A stretch of DNA of 64,000 nucleotides, from contig NZ_VIFV01000012.1 of assembly GCF_007004625.1 (NCBI RefSeq), forward strand, positions 38,797-102,796, written 5' to 3'. A program made the translations under genes and the position numbers. Source of the DNA: Planococcus salinarum. Lineage in GTDB: Bacteria > Bacillota > Bacilli > Bacillales_A > Planococcaceae. The notes under the pieces were generated by a model. That model saw only the letters and a list, made by a program, of their open reading frames with translations, made no database searches and was not told where the DNA came from. Within the stretch, counting starts at the first letter, position 1; every line of letters starts with the position of its first letter. Below, one piece after another: positions 43,481 to 52,189 of this stretch.

Positions 43481-43696
43481 ATGAAAAATAAAGCGCTGCG
43501 ACTGGGGTGGATCCTGCCGAATGTGCTGATGTATTTTCTGCTGATCGGCTTGATGGTTTTCATCGTCATAAACGCTGAAGAGCTGCAGGAAATAAACCAA
43601 TTGATCGTCTATATTATGTATGCGTTATTGCTGGGCCTCGTAACGGTCGCCGGCAGTTTCAGAATTCGAAGCTGGATTAAAGAAGGTAAATTATGA
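43481..43696 (+). CDS. Small membrane protein, unknown function
   Basis: A 71-residue protein with two hydrophobic helices (about 9-30 and 40-60) and a basic C-terminus RSWIKEGKL. AAAAGGATG precedes ATG 43481. The stop overlaps the ATG of the following GNAT gene (ATGA). Not recognised. Confidence 0.6.
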   Translation: MKNKALRLGWILPNVLMYFLLIGLMVFIVINAEELQEINQLIVYIMYALLLGLVTVAGSFRIRSWIKEGKL

Positions 43697-44118
43697 AAGG
43701 CAGGAATCACAATATGCAAGAACAGCAAGAGCTGATAATCCGTCCATATGAAGAAACGGATTTTCCGGCGATCCATCAGCTGAACGAGCAGGAAGGCTGG
43801 AGTAATCTGGTGGCGAAACATCAGCAGACTAAAGCGGCGTGGCAAGGTTCGAATCTGGCCGTAGTGGCGGAACAGGATGGCCAATTGATCGGCTGTCTCA
43901 GGGCGCTGACGGACGGAGCCGTAACGCTTTACGTCTGCGAATTAATGGTAGAGAAAAGCAGGCGTGGCACTGGAATTGGCGGGAAGTTAATGCAGTATGT
44001 CCATGATTTATATCCCGAAACGCGGATGGAACTGCTCGCCAGCACTACGTCCAGATCTTATTACGAAGCGAAAAAGTTTCGTGCTTTTTATGGATTCCGA
44101 AAAACTTACGAGGAATAG
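43693..44118 (+). CDS. GNAT family N-acetyltransferase
   Basis: A 141-residue GNAT: LIIRPYEETDFPAIHQLN start, VTLYVCELMVEKSRRGTGIGGKLMQ with the acetyl-CoA loop RRGTGIG, and YYEAKKFRAFYGFRK end. ATG 43693 overlaps the previous stop and has AAGAAGG 7 bases before it; ATG 43714 is an alternative. Target unknown. Confidence 0.82.
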   Translation: MKGRNHNMQEQQELIIRPYEETDFPAIHQLNEQEGWSNLVAKHQQTKAAWQGSNLAVVAEQDGQLIGCLRALTDGAVTLYVCELMVEKSRRGTGIGGKLMQYVHDLYPETRMELLASTTSRSYYEAKKFRAFYGFRKTYEE

Positions 44119-44187
44119 AAGAAAAGCAGAATACAAGGAATCGACTGTTGTAGAATAGGCACTGAAGATTGGACAATAAAACAATAA

Positions 44188-44203
44188 TGTTTCACGTGAA
44201 ACA
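44188..44203 (+). other. parS: parS centromere site (ParB/Spo0J-binding)
   Basis: TGTTTCACGTGAAACA matches the Bacillus parS consensus TGTTNCACGTGAAACA at every position. It is a perfect 16-bp palindrome between two GNAT genes. ParB (Spo0J) loads at such sites for origin segregation and SMC recruitment. parS sites cluster around oriC, so this window is probably in the origin half of the chromosome (inference). Confidence 0.93.
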
Positions 44204-44261
44204 TCTTTTTGTTCTTTTAGCACGTTTTTGTTCGAATTGATCAGTAAGAGGAGACGGTAAG

Positions 44262-44801
44262 ATGCGGGGAGAAAAAGTTCATATCCGTTTTTTGACGCTG
44301 AAAGACGCACAAGCTAAGCTGCAGATGGAACTGGATAATAAAGAGTTCTTCAAAGAATTCTCCGTCATTACTGGCGAAGATTTCTATACTTTATTGATGC
44401 AAAAAGAAGTGATTGAACAAAGTACGGAGAACCGCGAAGCTGGCCGGGAATATAATTTCGCGATTGTCGAGAATGAGACCGGAAAATTAGTGGGCACAAT
44501 CAACCTTTTTCGAATTTTTCGCGGACCGCTGCAAAGCAGCATGATCGGTTATGTCATCGATAAGAAATTCAATGGCAGAGGATATGCGACGGAAGCGATC
44601 CGGCTGGCTGTGGACTATGCTTTTCGGGAACTTGGGCTGCACCGGGTTGAAGCCGGCGTCATGCCGCATAATGCGCCGTCAATCCGTGCGCTTGAGAAGG
44701 CGGGGTTCGAGCGGGAAGGGCTTGCCCGTAAAAATGTGCAGATCAATGGCAGATGGCAGGATCACGTCGTCATGGCCATTATCAATCCGGAAGACGAATA
44801 A
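44262..44801 (+). CDS. RimJ/RimL-type GNAT acetyltransferase
   Basis: A 179-residue GNAT with the RimJ layout: MIGYVIDKKFNGRGYATEAIRLAVDYAF (acetyl-CoA loop NGRGYA) and HNAPSIRALEKAGFEREGLARK. Such enzymes acetylate protein N-termini or small molecules; target unknown. AAGAGGAGAC precedes ATG 44262. First gene after parS in a run of small enzymes on the plus strand. Confidence 0.88.
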   Translation: MRGEKVHIRFLTLKDAQAKLQMELDNKEFFKEFSVITGEDFYTLLMQKEVIEQSTENREAGREYNFAIVENETGKLVGTINLFRIFRGPLQSSMIGYVIDKKFNGRGYATEAIRLAVDYAFRELGLHRVEAGVMPHNAPSIRALEKAGFEREGLARKNVQINGRWQDHVVMAIINPEDE

Positions 44802-44836
44802 AGAAGCGGAACAATTGGTGAAGCGGGAGATGCTGG

Positions 44837-45412
44837 ATGAAAAATAGAGACGACATTCTAAAAGGGATTGAAGAAGACGACTGGATGATGAAAGTGCTGC
44901 GTTCAGCCGAGAAGCTGCAATTGCCTGATTGGTGGGTATGCGCCGGATTTGTTCGTTCCAAAGTATGGGATCATCTGCATGATTACACAAAAAGAACCCC
45001 TTTGGGCGATATCGACGTCATTTATTATGATGAGAATAATTTGGATGAAGAACTGGAGAAAAACTATGAACACCAATTAAGCGGGCTAATGCCAGGGTTG
45101 CCATGGTCCGTTAAAAATCAGGCAAGGATGCACAAAGTCAACGACCTGCCGCCTTACCAGTCCTCGGTCGATGCCATATCACAGTTTCCCGAAACAGCGA
45201 CTGCCCTTGGTGTGAAGCTGGATGGGCAGGGTAAGTTGGAATTGGCGGCGCCGCATGGGTTGGAAGGTTTGATTGGCATGAAAGTTTGTCCGACACCAGC
45301 TTTTAAAAAAGATGAGCGTTTGATGACTGTTTATCGTCAACGGCTTGAGTCGAAAAACTGGATGAAGAAATGGCCAAAGGTGGAAGTCATAACAGCAAAA
45401 GAGCAGGCATAA
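44837..45412 (+). CDS. Nucleotidyltransferase-fold family protein
   Basis: A 191-residue protein of the nucleotidyltransferase family once called DUF925: DWWVCAGFVRSKVWDHLH for the fold's GF(V/I)R element, then the metal pair in LGDIDVIYYD, and APHGLEGLIGMKVCPTP toward the end. The transferred nucleotide and target are unknown. A GGGAG site precedes ATG 44837. Confidence 0.83.
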   Translation: MKNRDDILKGIEEDDWMMKVLRSAEKLQLPDWWVCAGFVRSKVWDHLHDYTKRTPLGDIDVIYYDENNLDEELEKNYEHQLSGLMPGLPWSVKNQARMHKVNDLPPYQSSVDAISQFPETATALGVKLDGQGKLELAAPHGLEGLIGMKVCPTPAFKKDERLMTVYRQRLESKNWMKKWPKVEVITAKEQA

Positions 45413-45424
45413 GGGGAGAATGAC

Positions 45425-45943
45425 ATGAAAATCGAATCCGAACGTTTAGTTTTTCGCCGGTATGTAGATACGGATTTTCCTTTTTTGCACAGGATGGCAG
45501 CAGATCCGGAAATGGTGAAGTATGTCGGAAACGGAGAGACGCGGGATAAAGACGGAGCGCTGCGTTTTCTTTACTGGGTTTATCAGGGGTATAAGGAAGA
45601 TCCGAAAACGGGGCTGTTATTGCTGGAGCGGAAAAGCGATGGGGAGCCTGTCGGCCACGCCGGACTCGTCCCGCAAAAAGTGGATGGTACCGATGAATGG
45701 GAAATCGGTTATTGGGTTGCAAAAGATTACTGGTCTAAGGGCTATGCGACAGAAGCGGCAAAGGCATTGCGGGATTACGCTTTTGATGAGCTGGGCAAAG
45801 AACGCGCTGTGTCATTGATCCATCCGGATAATAAAGCATCGCAGCGGGTTGCTGAAAATTGCGGCATGAAATTGGAGAAGAAAAGCCTGATATCCGGCAG
45901 AACCGCATACGTATATGCAATCCACAAGGAGGAATGGAAATGA
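45425..45943 (+). CDS. RimJ/RimL-type GNAT acetyltransferase
   Basis: A 172-residue GNAT: IESERLVFRRYVDTDFPFL start, WEIGYWVAKDYWSKGYATEAAKAL acetyl-CoA loop, NKASQRVAENCGMKLEKK end. AAGGGGAG precedes the ATG. Its stop overlaps the start of the next GNAT (ATGA), so the two paralogues are translationally coupled. Confidence 0.88.
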   Translation: MKIESERLVFRRYVDTDFPFLHRMAADPEMVKYVGNGETRDKDGALRFLYWVYQGYKEDPKTGLLLLERKSDGEPVGHAGLVPQKVDGTDEWEIGYWVAKDYWSKGYATEAAKALRDYAFDELGKERAVSLIHPDNKASQRVAENCGMKLEKKSLISGRTAYVYAIHKEEWK

Positions 45944-46503
45944 TATTTCCAGTATTGGAAACAACAAGGCTTCGCCTGGTTCAGATTGGTCCAGAGCACA
46001 TCGATGCGCTGTTCGGCATTTTATCAAAAGATGAAGTAACTGAGTATTACGGAATGGACAGTCTTCAAGACCGCGATATTGCGGAAAAAATGGTGTCGGC
46101 ATTTCAAGTCGGATTCGAAGCGCAGCGCAGTTACCGCTGGGGACTGGAAGTGAAAGAGACCGGCGAATTTATTGGCACAATCGGGCTGAATAATTTAAAT
46201 TCGGGGGCAAAGAAATCGGAAATCGGCTATGAACTGCATCCGGATTTCTGGCGCAGGGGACTGGCCAAAGAAGCGGTTCTTGAAGTGCTTCGCTATTCTT
46301 TTGAAGAATTGGGGCTTTACCGGATGGGGGCTGTTACGTATCCTGCGAACGATGCTTCAAACAACATGCTGACCAAGCTTGGCTTTAAGCCAGAAGGAAC
46401 TTTACGCGGTTATTTATTCCAGCGGGGTACTTCGCACGACGCGCTGATTTTTTCAATGCTTGAACCGGAGTGGAAAGCGCTAGGGGCGAAGGAAGATGGC
46501 TGA
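45940..46503 (+). CDS. RimJ/RimL-type GNAT acetyltransferase
   Basis: A 187-residue GNAT: LETTRLRLVQIGPEHIDALF start, EIGYELHPDFWRRGLAKEAVLEVL, NDASNNMLTKLGFKPEGTLRGY end. Two ATG codons follow AAGGAGG; 45940 has 7-base spacing and is used, 45934 is too close. Coupled to the GNAT before and overlapping the Nudix gene after by 8 bases. Confidence 0.88.
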   Translation: MIFPVLETTRLRLVQIGPEHIDALFGILSKDEVTEYYGMDSLQDRDIAEKMVSAFQVGFEAQRSYRWGLEVKETGEFIGTIGLNNLNSGAKKSEIGYELHPDFWRRGLAKEAVLEVLRYSFEELGLYRMGAVTYPANDASNNMLTKLGFKPEGTLRGYLFQRGTSHDALIFSMLEPEWKALGAKEDG

Positions 46504-46972
46504 GAGCTCAAAAATAACTTTGATGACGATGTGTCTCGTGCTCGACGGCGATAAGGTGCTGCTGATTGAGCGGCCGCCGGAAAAAGGGTTTCCGGGATAT
46601 ATCGGTGCCGGTGGAAAAGTGGATTATCCGGAGTCGATTGCTGAAGGTGCAATCCGTGAAGTAAAAGAAGAAACGGGATTGACCGTCACTAAGCTGATTT
46701 ATAAGGGATTGGATGAATTCACCGACCTCAGTGAGAATTTACGGTATATGGTTTTCAATTATACAGCAGCGGAGTTCGAAGGCGAGCTGCTGGAAAATCC
46801 GCCAGAAGGAAAGTTGAAATGGGTGCCGGTGGCAGAAGCGCTGGAGCTGCCGATGCAAGGGTGGTTCCGTGAGCGCTTTCCATTGTTTTTCGAAGAAGGC
46901 ACATTTGAAGTACATAAGCGATGGGACGGCGTGCAGAAAGATGCGCTGAAGGAATCGATCAGGAAATTATAG
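46496..46972 (+). CDS. Nudix hydrolase, 8-oxo-dGTP diphosphatase-like
   Basis: A 158-residue Nudix protein with a complete box (GGKVDYPESIAEGAIREVKE + ETGL). The preceding VLLIERPPEKGFPGYIGAGG resembles Bacillus MutT-type 8-oxo-dGTP diphosphatases; C-terminal W/FFEEGTFEVHKRWDG fits. Substrate inferred. ATG overlaps the GNAT stop. Confidence 0.83.
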   Translation: MAESSKITLMTMCLVLDGDKVLLIERPPEKGFPGYIGAGGKVDYPESIAEGAIREVKEETGLTVTKLIYKGLDEFTDLSENLRYMVFNYTAAEFEGELLENPPEGKLKWVPVAEALELPMQGWFRERFPLFFEEGTFEVHKRWDGVQKDALKESIRKL

Positions 46973-47038
46973 GAGATAGCGTTTTGGTTTGAAAGAATCG
47001 GTTATTTCTTAGGAAGTAATTATTTTAAGAAGGATAAG

Positions 47039-47072
47039 AGTTGTGCGAGTGTGAGTCACCCGCACAGCTTTT
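47039..47072. terminator. Bidirectional terminator-like hairpin
   Basis: AGTTGTGCG pairs with CGCACAGCT (one G-U) around AGTGTGAGTCACC, followed by TTTT on the plus strand. It sits between two convergent Nudix genes. Confidence 0.55.
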
Positions 47073-47075
47073 GAG

Positions 47076-47513
47076 CTATGTAGAAGGTGTTTCAGCCAGC
47101 GTTTCCGGTGCCGCCAAAAATGCCAGCAATTCTTCGCGGTCTTCCGGATAGGAAAGCGGCAACACGCGTAATTCCCCGGCCGGTTTCCAGGCGATATCCA
47201 GAATAAATTCGTCGGGATCCTGTATTTTAGCTTTGCCGCCTGTAATTTCAATGGCAAAATAATGGACTTCATAGGCAATGTTGAGGTGCTCATATACGCC
47301 CTTCTTTATTTTGATTTTCGCCCGGATTGCAGCGGTATAACCGGTTTCTTCTTCGATTTCCCGCAGCATGCATTGCTCGAAAGTTTCTCCTTTTTCGAGG
47401 CCGCCTGTGGGAATGGACCATTTTTGAGTTTCTGCAGTTTCACCTTCCAGAACCATCAATAATTGGGATGATTCATTTATGCAAATTCCAGCAGCACCAT
47501 ACCAGGTTTCCAT
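47076..47513 (-). CDS. Nudix hydrolase
   Basis: A 145-residue Nudix protein. The box reads GGLEKGETFEQCMLREIEEE + TGY. The N-terminus METWYGAAGICINESSQLLMV matches a Bacillus group of small Nudix proteins with unknown substrate. ATG 47513 follows GAAAGGTG. Convergent with the other Nudix gene. Confidence 0.85.
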   Translation of the reverse strand: METWYGAAGICINESSQLLMVLEGETAETQKWSIPTGGLEKGETFEQCMLREIEEETGYTAAIRAKIKIKKGVYEHLNIAYEVHYFAIEITGGKAKIQDPDEFILDIAWKPAGELRVLPLSYPEDREELLAFLAAPETLAETPST

Positions 47514-47686
47514 CGTAGCCGCACCTTTCTCTCTTAGGGTTCTATTAATTGTTTCGACGCAGCGGGAAGAGTACCTTTTTTGTGAGAAAGAAATGTTTTT
47601 GAGTTATGTCTGAATTGTGCGGATAACTGTCATCAGCAGAATTATGTTAAAATTTAGGTAATCGAGATTAACGGAGGAATACATAC

Positions 47687-48331
47687 ATGTTAAATAAGCA
47701 AGGCTTTGATTTATGGGCAAACGATTACGACCGCACCGTTCAATTGAGCGAAGAAAATAATGAGTATCCGTTTGCGGGGTATAAGGAAATATTGAAAGGG
47801 ATATTCAATGAAGCGATGCAGACAGAACAATCGAATGTGCTCGACATCGGTTTTGGCACAGGGGTATTGGCGGCAAAATTATGCGAAAATGGCCACCACA
47901 TCGACGGCATCGATTTTTCGGAAGAAATGATCACCATCGCACAACAGAAGATGCCGAAAGCACGGCTCCTGCAAGCGGACATCACCAACGGCCTGCCGGA
48001 ACCGATTGCCAGCAGCCGCTACGATTCGATCATCAGCACTTACGCATTGCACCATTTGACGGACGCAGAGAAAACGGTGTTTATTGAGACTTTGCTCGCG
48101 CGTTTAAAGCCGGGCGGCAAAATCTATATTGGCGATATCGCTTTCCGCACACGCGAAGATCTGGCACAGTGCCGATTGGATAGCATCAAGTATTGGGACG
48201 AAGACGAGTTCTATTTTGCTTACGATGAATTTGAAAGAGCGATCAGCCACATTTGCAGCAGCGAATTCCATCCGGTATCTCATTGCGGCGGTGTTATTAT
48301 TCTATCGAAATCAAACACTGACGTTTCGTAA
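47687..48331 (+). CDS. Class I SAM-dependent methyltransferase
   Basis: A 214-residue Rossmann methyltransferase: FDLWANDYDRTV start, motif I VLDIGFGTGVLAAKL, acidic IDFSEEM, motif IV region IISTYALHHLTD and LKPGGKIYIGD. It resembles Bacillus YrrT-like small-molecule methyltransferases; substrate unknown. ACGGAGGAA precedes ATG 47687. Start of a plus-strand run with the phosphoesterase and HIT genes. Confidence 0.87.
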   Translation: MLNKQGFDLWANDYDRTVQLSEENNEYPFAGYKEILKGIFNEAMQTEQSNVLDIGFGTGVLAAKLCENGHHIDGIDFSEEMITIAQQKMPKARLLQADITNGLPEPIASSRYDSIISTYALHHLTDAEKTVFIETLLARLKPGGKIYIGDIAFRTREDLAQCRLDSIKYWDEDEFYFAYDEFERAISHICSSEFHPVSHCGGVIILSKSNTDVS

Positions 48332-48367
48332 CAGCAGTAAAGAATTGAAAAATGGAGGAATCCAGCC

Positions 48368-49129
48368 ATGAAATTTGCAGTGATAACAGATGTCCATGGC
48401 AACGCCAGCGCTTTGGAAGCGGTGCTTGCTGAAATCGATGCTGCCGGTGATATCAGCCACATTTATTGCTTGGGGGACATGATTGCCATTGGCCACGAAA
48501 CGAATGAGGTGCTGGGTATCCTGTTCGGCCGGAATGACGTATCCATGATTACTGGAAATCACGATGAAGCCGTGCTGGCGCTGGCTGCAGACCGCGAGTA
48601 TCCAAGAAGCCATCTTCACGTTCTCGCTCATCATCAATGGATTGCGGACAATATGGACGCCAAGTTTATCGCAAAGCTCGGGAAATTGCCGCGTGTCATC
48701 CGTGAAAAATTCAGGGGCCACCGCGTACTTTTCACGCATTACCATATGGAAAAACGCAAAACGGAAGCGCCGATCAGCGAAGATCCGTTTTCACAGATTG
48801 TCGAGCCGAATCTTGACAGCGCAGAAAAAATGTTCAGCGGACACAATGAAAGCCTGATTTGCTTCGGCCATCACCATCCGCAGCATTTTTTCCATAACGA
48901 CCGGACGATTTACCTGAACCCGGGCGCTCTCGGTTGCAATGATAAACCGGAAGCACCGTATGCCATCATCGAAGCGAAGGACGAAGGCTTTGAAGTGGAA
49001 ATAAAATCAGCCGTTTACGACAATAAAGCATTTCTCGAAGCATACGATAAACTGCAGGTGCCGGAGCGCGATTTTATCCTGCGCATATTCCACGGCGGCC
49101 AGGCAAATGCTTCATTGAAAAAGAGATAG
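48368..49129 (+). CDS. Metallophosphoesterase
   Basis: A 253-residue calcineurin-type phosphoesterase. Metal motifs: DVHGN, LGDMIAIG, TGNHDE, FTHYHM and GHHHPQ, then NPGALGC. The set is complete, so a dimetal phosphatase or phosphodiesterase is expected; substrate unknown. Related to YfcE/protein-phosphatase-like Bacillus proteins. ATGGAGGAA precedes ATG 48368. Confidence 0.9.
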   Translation: MKFAVITDVHGNASALEAVLAEIDAAGDISHIYCLGDMIAIGHETNEVLGILFGRNDVSMITGNHDEAVLALAADREYPRSHLHVLAHHQWIADNMDAKFIAKLGKLPRVIREKFRGHRVLFTHYHMEKRKTEAPISEDPFSQIVEPNLDSAEKMFSGHNESLICFGHHHPQHFFHNDRTIYLNPGALGCNDKPEAPYAIIEAKDEGFEVEIKSAVYDNKAFLEAYDKLQVPERDFILRIFHGGQANASLKKR

Positions 49130-49140
49130 GGGAGAAAACA

Positions 49141-49551
49141 ATGAGTTATAAAGAGGATTGCCCATACTGCAATTTTGCGGATGATCCGGAACAGCACATC
49201 GTCTTTGAAAATAATACGTGCTACTTTTTGCAGCATGATCGTCACCAAGACGTGTTGGAAGGGTCCGGCATCATCATTCCGAAGACCCACCGCGTGAACA
49301 CATTTGAACTGACGAAGGAAGAGTGGAACGATACTTACGACCTAATGCAGCAGGCGCAGGAATATTTGAAGCAAAAGTATTCGCCCGATGGCTTCACTCT
49401 CGGCTGGAATGTCGGCGAAGCGTCGAACCAGTCGATTCTGCACAGCCATTTCCATATCGTCCCGCGTTACAACGATGAACCGTATGCCGGAAAAGGCTTG
49501 CGCCACTGGATCAAGAAGCCGGAAAATAAGCGGCCGCTGCATCAGAGATAA
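49141..49551 (+). CDS. HIT family protein
   Basis: A 136-residue histidine-triad protein: N-terminal CPYCNF, GIIIPKTHR, and the triad LHSHFHIVPR near residue 102. HIT proteins hydrolyse dinucleotide or nucleotide-phosphoramidate bonds. Follows the phosphoesterase by 11 bases with GGGGAG in the gap, so likely cotranscribed. A terminator follows. Confidence 0.92.
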   Translation: MSYKEDCPYCNFADDPEQHIVFENNTCYFLQHDRHQDVLEGSGIIIPKTHRVNTFELTKEEWNDTYDLMQQAQEYLKQKYSPDGFTLGWNVGEASNQSILHSHFHIVPRYNDEPYAGKGLRHWIKKPENKRPLHQR

Positions 49552-49575
49552 TTAAAAAAGTAAATATTGTCATCC

Positions 49576-49613
49576 AAAAGCACCTCTCCATTGAAAGAGA
49601 TGTGCTTTTTTAT
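49576..49613 (+). terminator. Intrinsic terminator
   Basis: AAAAGCAC/GTGCTTTT with inner TCTC/GAGA, followed by TTTTTA. Confidence 0.9.
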
Positions 49614-49749
49614 TTTCCTGCATCTTCTGAACGGAGAACCTTGAATTTTTCTGAACCAATAAATTTTTAATGGAAATTACCATTTTTGGGAACTTTCTTC
49701 CTGTTGGTTCGTAGAAGAGAGTGGAAAGTAAAACACGGAGGTGCACATC

Positions 49750-50670
49750 ATGTCGAAGCCGGCAATGCAATTGGTGAATTTAAAAAAGACAATTGGCAAT
49801 AAGCCGATTATCAAAGGGTTGGATTTTGAGATCAGAGCAGGCGAAGTGTTCGGATTTTTAGGGCCGAACGGAGCAGGGAAGACAACAACGATCCGGATGA
49901 TGGTTGGATTGATTGATATCACAGAAGGCGATGTCCTGATTGAAGGAAAAAGCATCAAAACGGATTTCAAAGGAGCGATCCAGCATGTTGGCGCTATCGT
50001 TGAAAATCCGGAGATGTATCCATTCCTGAGCGGCTGGAAGAACCTGAAGCAATATGCGCGGATGGTCGAAGGCGTAACAGATGAGCGGATCAAAGAAGTG
50101 GTGTCCCTTGTTGGACTGGAAAAAGCGATACATGAAAAAGCAGGCCGTTATTCACTTGGTATGCGCCAGCGACTCGGAATCGCCCAGGCTTTATTGCACG
50201 GACCATCGATTTTGATATTGGATGAGCCGACAAACGGACTGGATCCATCAGGAATCCGCGAAATCCGGAAATACATACGCAATCTTGCGGAAAAGGAAAA
50301 TGTGGCAGTTATCGTTTCCAGCCACTTATTGACGGAGATCGAATTGATGTGCGACCGGATCGGCGTCATCAAGAACGGTGAATTGATTGCCATCGAAGAA
50401 GTGCGGACCGTTGAAAACGAAGAAGCACTGAAAGAAGTTTATATCGAAGTAGAGCCGATGGAAACGGCGAAGACATATCTTGATACCCATCTGCCGAATG
50501 CAGTCGGGGTAGGCAGCAAGGAACTTTCCATGTCGGTCAAACGTGAAGAGATTCCGCAAATCCTGAAAAACCTTATGGAACAAGGCATCAGCATTTACGG
50601 GGTGCGCGTCCTGCAGGCGACGCTGGAAGATAAATTCTTTGACCTGATTGGAGAGAATAGCATTGAGTAA
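49750..50670 (+). CDS. ABC transporter ATP-binding protein (BcrA/ABC-2 type)
   Basis: A 306-residue ATPase: Walker A GPNGAGKTT, signature YSLGMRQRLGIAQ, Walker B LILDEPTNGLDPSG, H-loop SSHLL. The C-terminal about 80 residues are the extra domain of bacitracin-type (BcrA) ATPases. ATG 49750 is 6 bases past GGAGGTG; the GTG at 49741 is part of the ribosome site. Pairs with the ABC-2 permease that follows; peptide-antibiotic resistance or lipid export possible. Confidence 0.92.
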   Translation: MSKPAMQLVNLKKTIGNKPIIKGLDFEIRAGEVFGFLGPNGAGKTTTIRMMVGLIDITEGDVLIEGKSIKTDFKGAIQHVGAIVENPEMYPFLSGWKNLKQYARMVEGVTDERIKEVVSLVGLEKAIHEKAGRYSLGMRQRLGIAQALLHGPSILILDEPTNGLDPSGIREIRKYIRNLAEKENVAVIVSSHLLTEIELMCDRIGVIKNGELIAIEEVRTVENEEALKEVYIEVEPMETAKTYLDTHLPNAVGVGSKELSMSVKREEIPQILKNLMEQGISIYGVRVLQATLEDKFFDLIGENSIE

Positions 50671-51619
50671 TTTCATGAAGCTGATCTGGAATGAACAGAT
50701 CAAATTGTATGCGAAAAAAGCGACGTGGGTCATGTTTGCGGTCCTCCTTGTGATTGCCATCGGCGGCGGACTTATTACTAAATTTTTCGGGACCGAATCG
50801 GATTTCAAGGAATACGGCGACAATTGGCAGACGGAACTGCAGGAAGAAAATGCACAGCTGACTGCCGAAATGCAGGACGAAGAATTTGGCGGCTTCATGA
50901 ATGACATGATCATTGCCGAAAACAGTTACCATCTCGAAAACAACATCAAGCCGCAGCCTTATGACGGCTGGGAATATGTACTCGAGAACAGTTTCCTCAC
51001 TTCGGTCATCAGCCTGTTCACGATTATCGTGGCAGCGGGAATCATTTCAAACGAATTTAAATGGGGCACCATCAAATTACTATTGATCCGCCCAATTTCG
51101 CGGACGAAGATTTTATTCTCCAAATATGTGTCCGTATTGATATTCGCTCTGACAATGCTCGTATTCCTATTGCTTTCATCCTGGCTCGTCGGCGCATTAT
51201 TATTCGGACTGAACGGCTTGAATCCGATGGTTGTGCAGGATATGATGCCGGGCTACGCACACAATGACGTATTGGGTGAAATTGCGAAATCATACGGCTT
51301 CAGTATCGTGACTTTGGTAATGATGGCGACTTTTGCCTTCATGATTTCCGCTATTTTCAGAAGCAGCGGCATGGCAATCGGCCTGGCGATCTTCTTGATG
51401 ATGGCGGGCAACGCAATTGTTGCGTTCCTGTCGCAATACGAATGGTCGAAATTCATCCTGTTCGCCAACACAAACCTGGCACAATACACAAACGGCATGG
51501 AGCCGATGATTCCTGGAATGTCGATGACCTTTTCAATCATTGTGCTGCTGGTCTACTTCGCCATCTTCTTGGGCGCAGCGTGGGCAGCCTTTACGAAACG
51601 GGACGTAGCAGGGAATTAA
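50663..51619 (+). CDS. ABC-2 type permease (BcrB-like)
   Basis: A 318-residue membrane protein with six hydrophobic helices: one near the N-terminus (VMFAVLLVIAIGGGLITKFF), a large extracellular loop with an acidic coiled segment (ELQEENAQLTAEMQDEE), then five helices with NEFKWGTIKLLLIRPISR, the coupling element of ABC-2 permeases. Start TTG 50663, 7 bases past GGAGAG, overlaps the ATPase stop by 8 bases. Confidence 0.88.
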   Translation: MSNFMKLIWNEQIKLYAKKATWVMFAVLLVIAIGGGLITKFFGTESDFKEYGDNWQTELQEENAQLTAEMQDEEFGGFMNDMIIAENSYHLENNIKPQPYDGWEYVLENSFLTSVISLFTIIVAAGIISNEFKWGTIKLLLIRPISRTKILFSKYVSVLIFALTMLVFLLLSSWLVGALLFGLNGLNPMVVQDMMPGYAHNDVLGEIAKSYGFSIVTLVMMATFAFMISAIFRSSGMAIGLAIFLMMAGNAIVAFLSQYEWSKFILFANTNLAQYTNGMEPMIPGMSMTFSIIVLLVYFAIFLGAAWAAFTKRDVAGN

Positions 51620-51648
51620 TTTAAAATAAAAAATAGGAGGAATAAAAA

Positions 51649-52077
51649 ATGAAACGTACAGCAGAAATCGTATTAGGAATTATCGGAGCGTTAGGTTATG
51701 CATTTATGGCGGCAATAGGAGGTTTTATGCTCTGGTTGCAGAACAATAGGGACTTGATCGAAACTGAATTGACAACTGGTACCGGCGATCCGTCGACTGA
51801 CTTTTCAATGGAAGAGTTTGAAGCGATGATGGATCTGTTCGGTACAGGCGGATGGCTGCTGCTGGCATCAGCCATAGCCGCAGTTGTTCTCGGCATCGTC
51901 GCAATGGTCTTGCTGAAGGGCAATAAAAAACCGGTTGTTGCGGGAATCATCTTCATCGCGACTGCAATCATCATCTCGATTATCACAACGGGCATCGGTG
52001 TCATTGCAGGTATCTTCTATCTGATTGCCGGCATTATGTGCTTAGTGCGCAAGCCGAAAACTACGCTTGAAATGTAA
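51649..52077 (+). CDS. DUF4064 membrane protein
   Basis: A 142-residue protein with four hydrophobic helices and an acidic loop after the first (NNRDLIETELTTG...MEEFEAMMDLF), matching the DUF4064 layout. AGGAGGAAT precedes ATG 51649. It begins 29 bases after the ABC-2 permease, so it may be part of that operon. Function unknown. Confidence 0.82.
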   Translation: MKRTAEIVLGIIGALGYAFMAAIGGFMLWLQNNRDLIETELTTGTGDPSTDFSMEEFEAMMDLFGTGGWLLLASAIAAVVLGIVAMVLLKGNKKPVVAGIIFIATAIIISIITTGIGVIAGIFYLIAGIMCLVRKPKTTLEM

Positions 52078-52087
52078 TTTTGGAATT

Positions 52088-52122
52088 GGAGGCTTTTCGC
52101 TCAGCGAAAAGCTTCCTTTTTT
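52088..52122 (+). terminator. Terminator hairpin beside phased array
   Basis: GGAGGCTTTTCGC, loop TCA, GCGAAAAGCTTCC, then TTTTTT. The stem words (GGAAG...TTTTCGC) match stem-loop 1 of the tandem elements at 16732 and 40666, here as a single hairpin. Confidence 0.85.
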
Positions 52123-52189
52123 GTTTTTGGAGGTTTTTTGGAGAGGGGATGTGGGTTTGGGGGAGCAGTTTAGTGGGTTGGAAGGAGGT

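Noticed and set aside
44188..44218. TGTTTCACGTGAAACA followed by T-rich DNA as a terminator
   Set aside because: The palindrome has no loop and matches parS exactly; the T run is interrupted.
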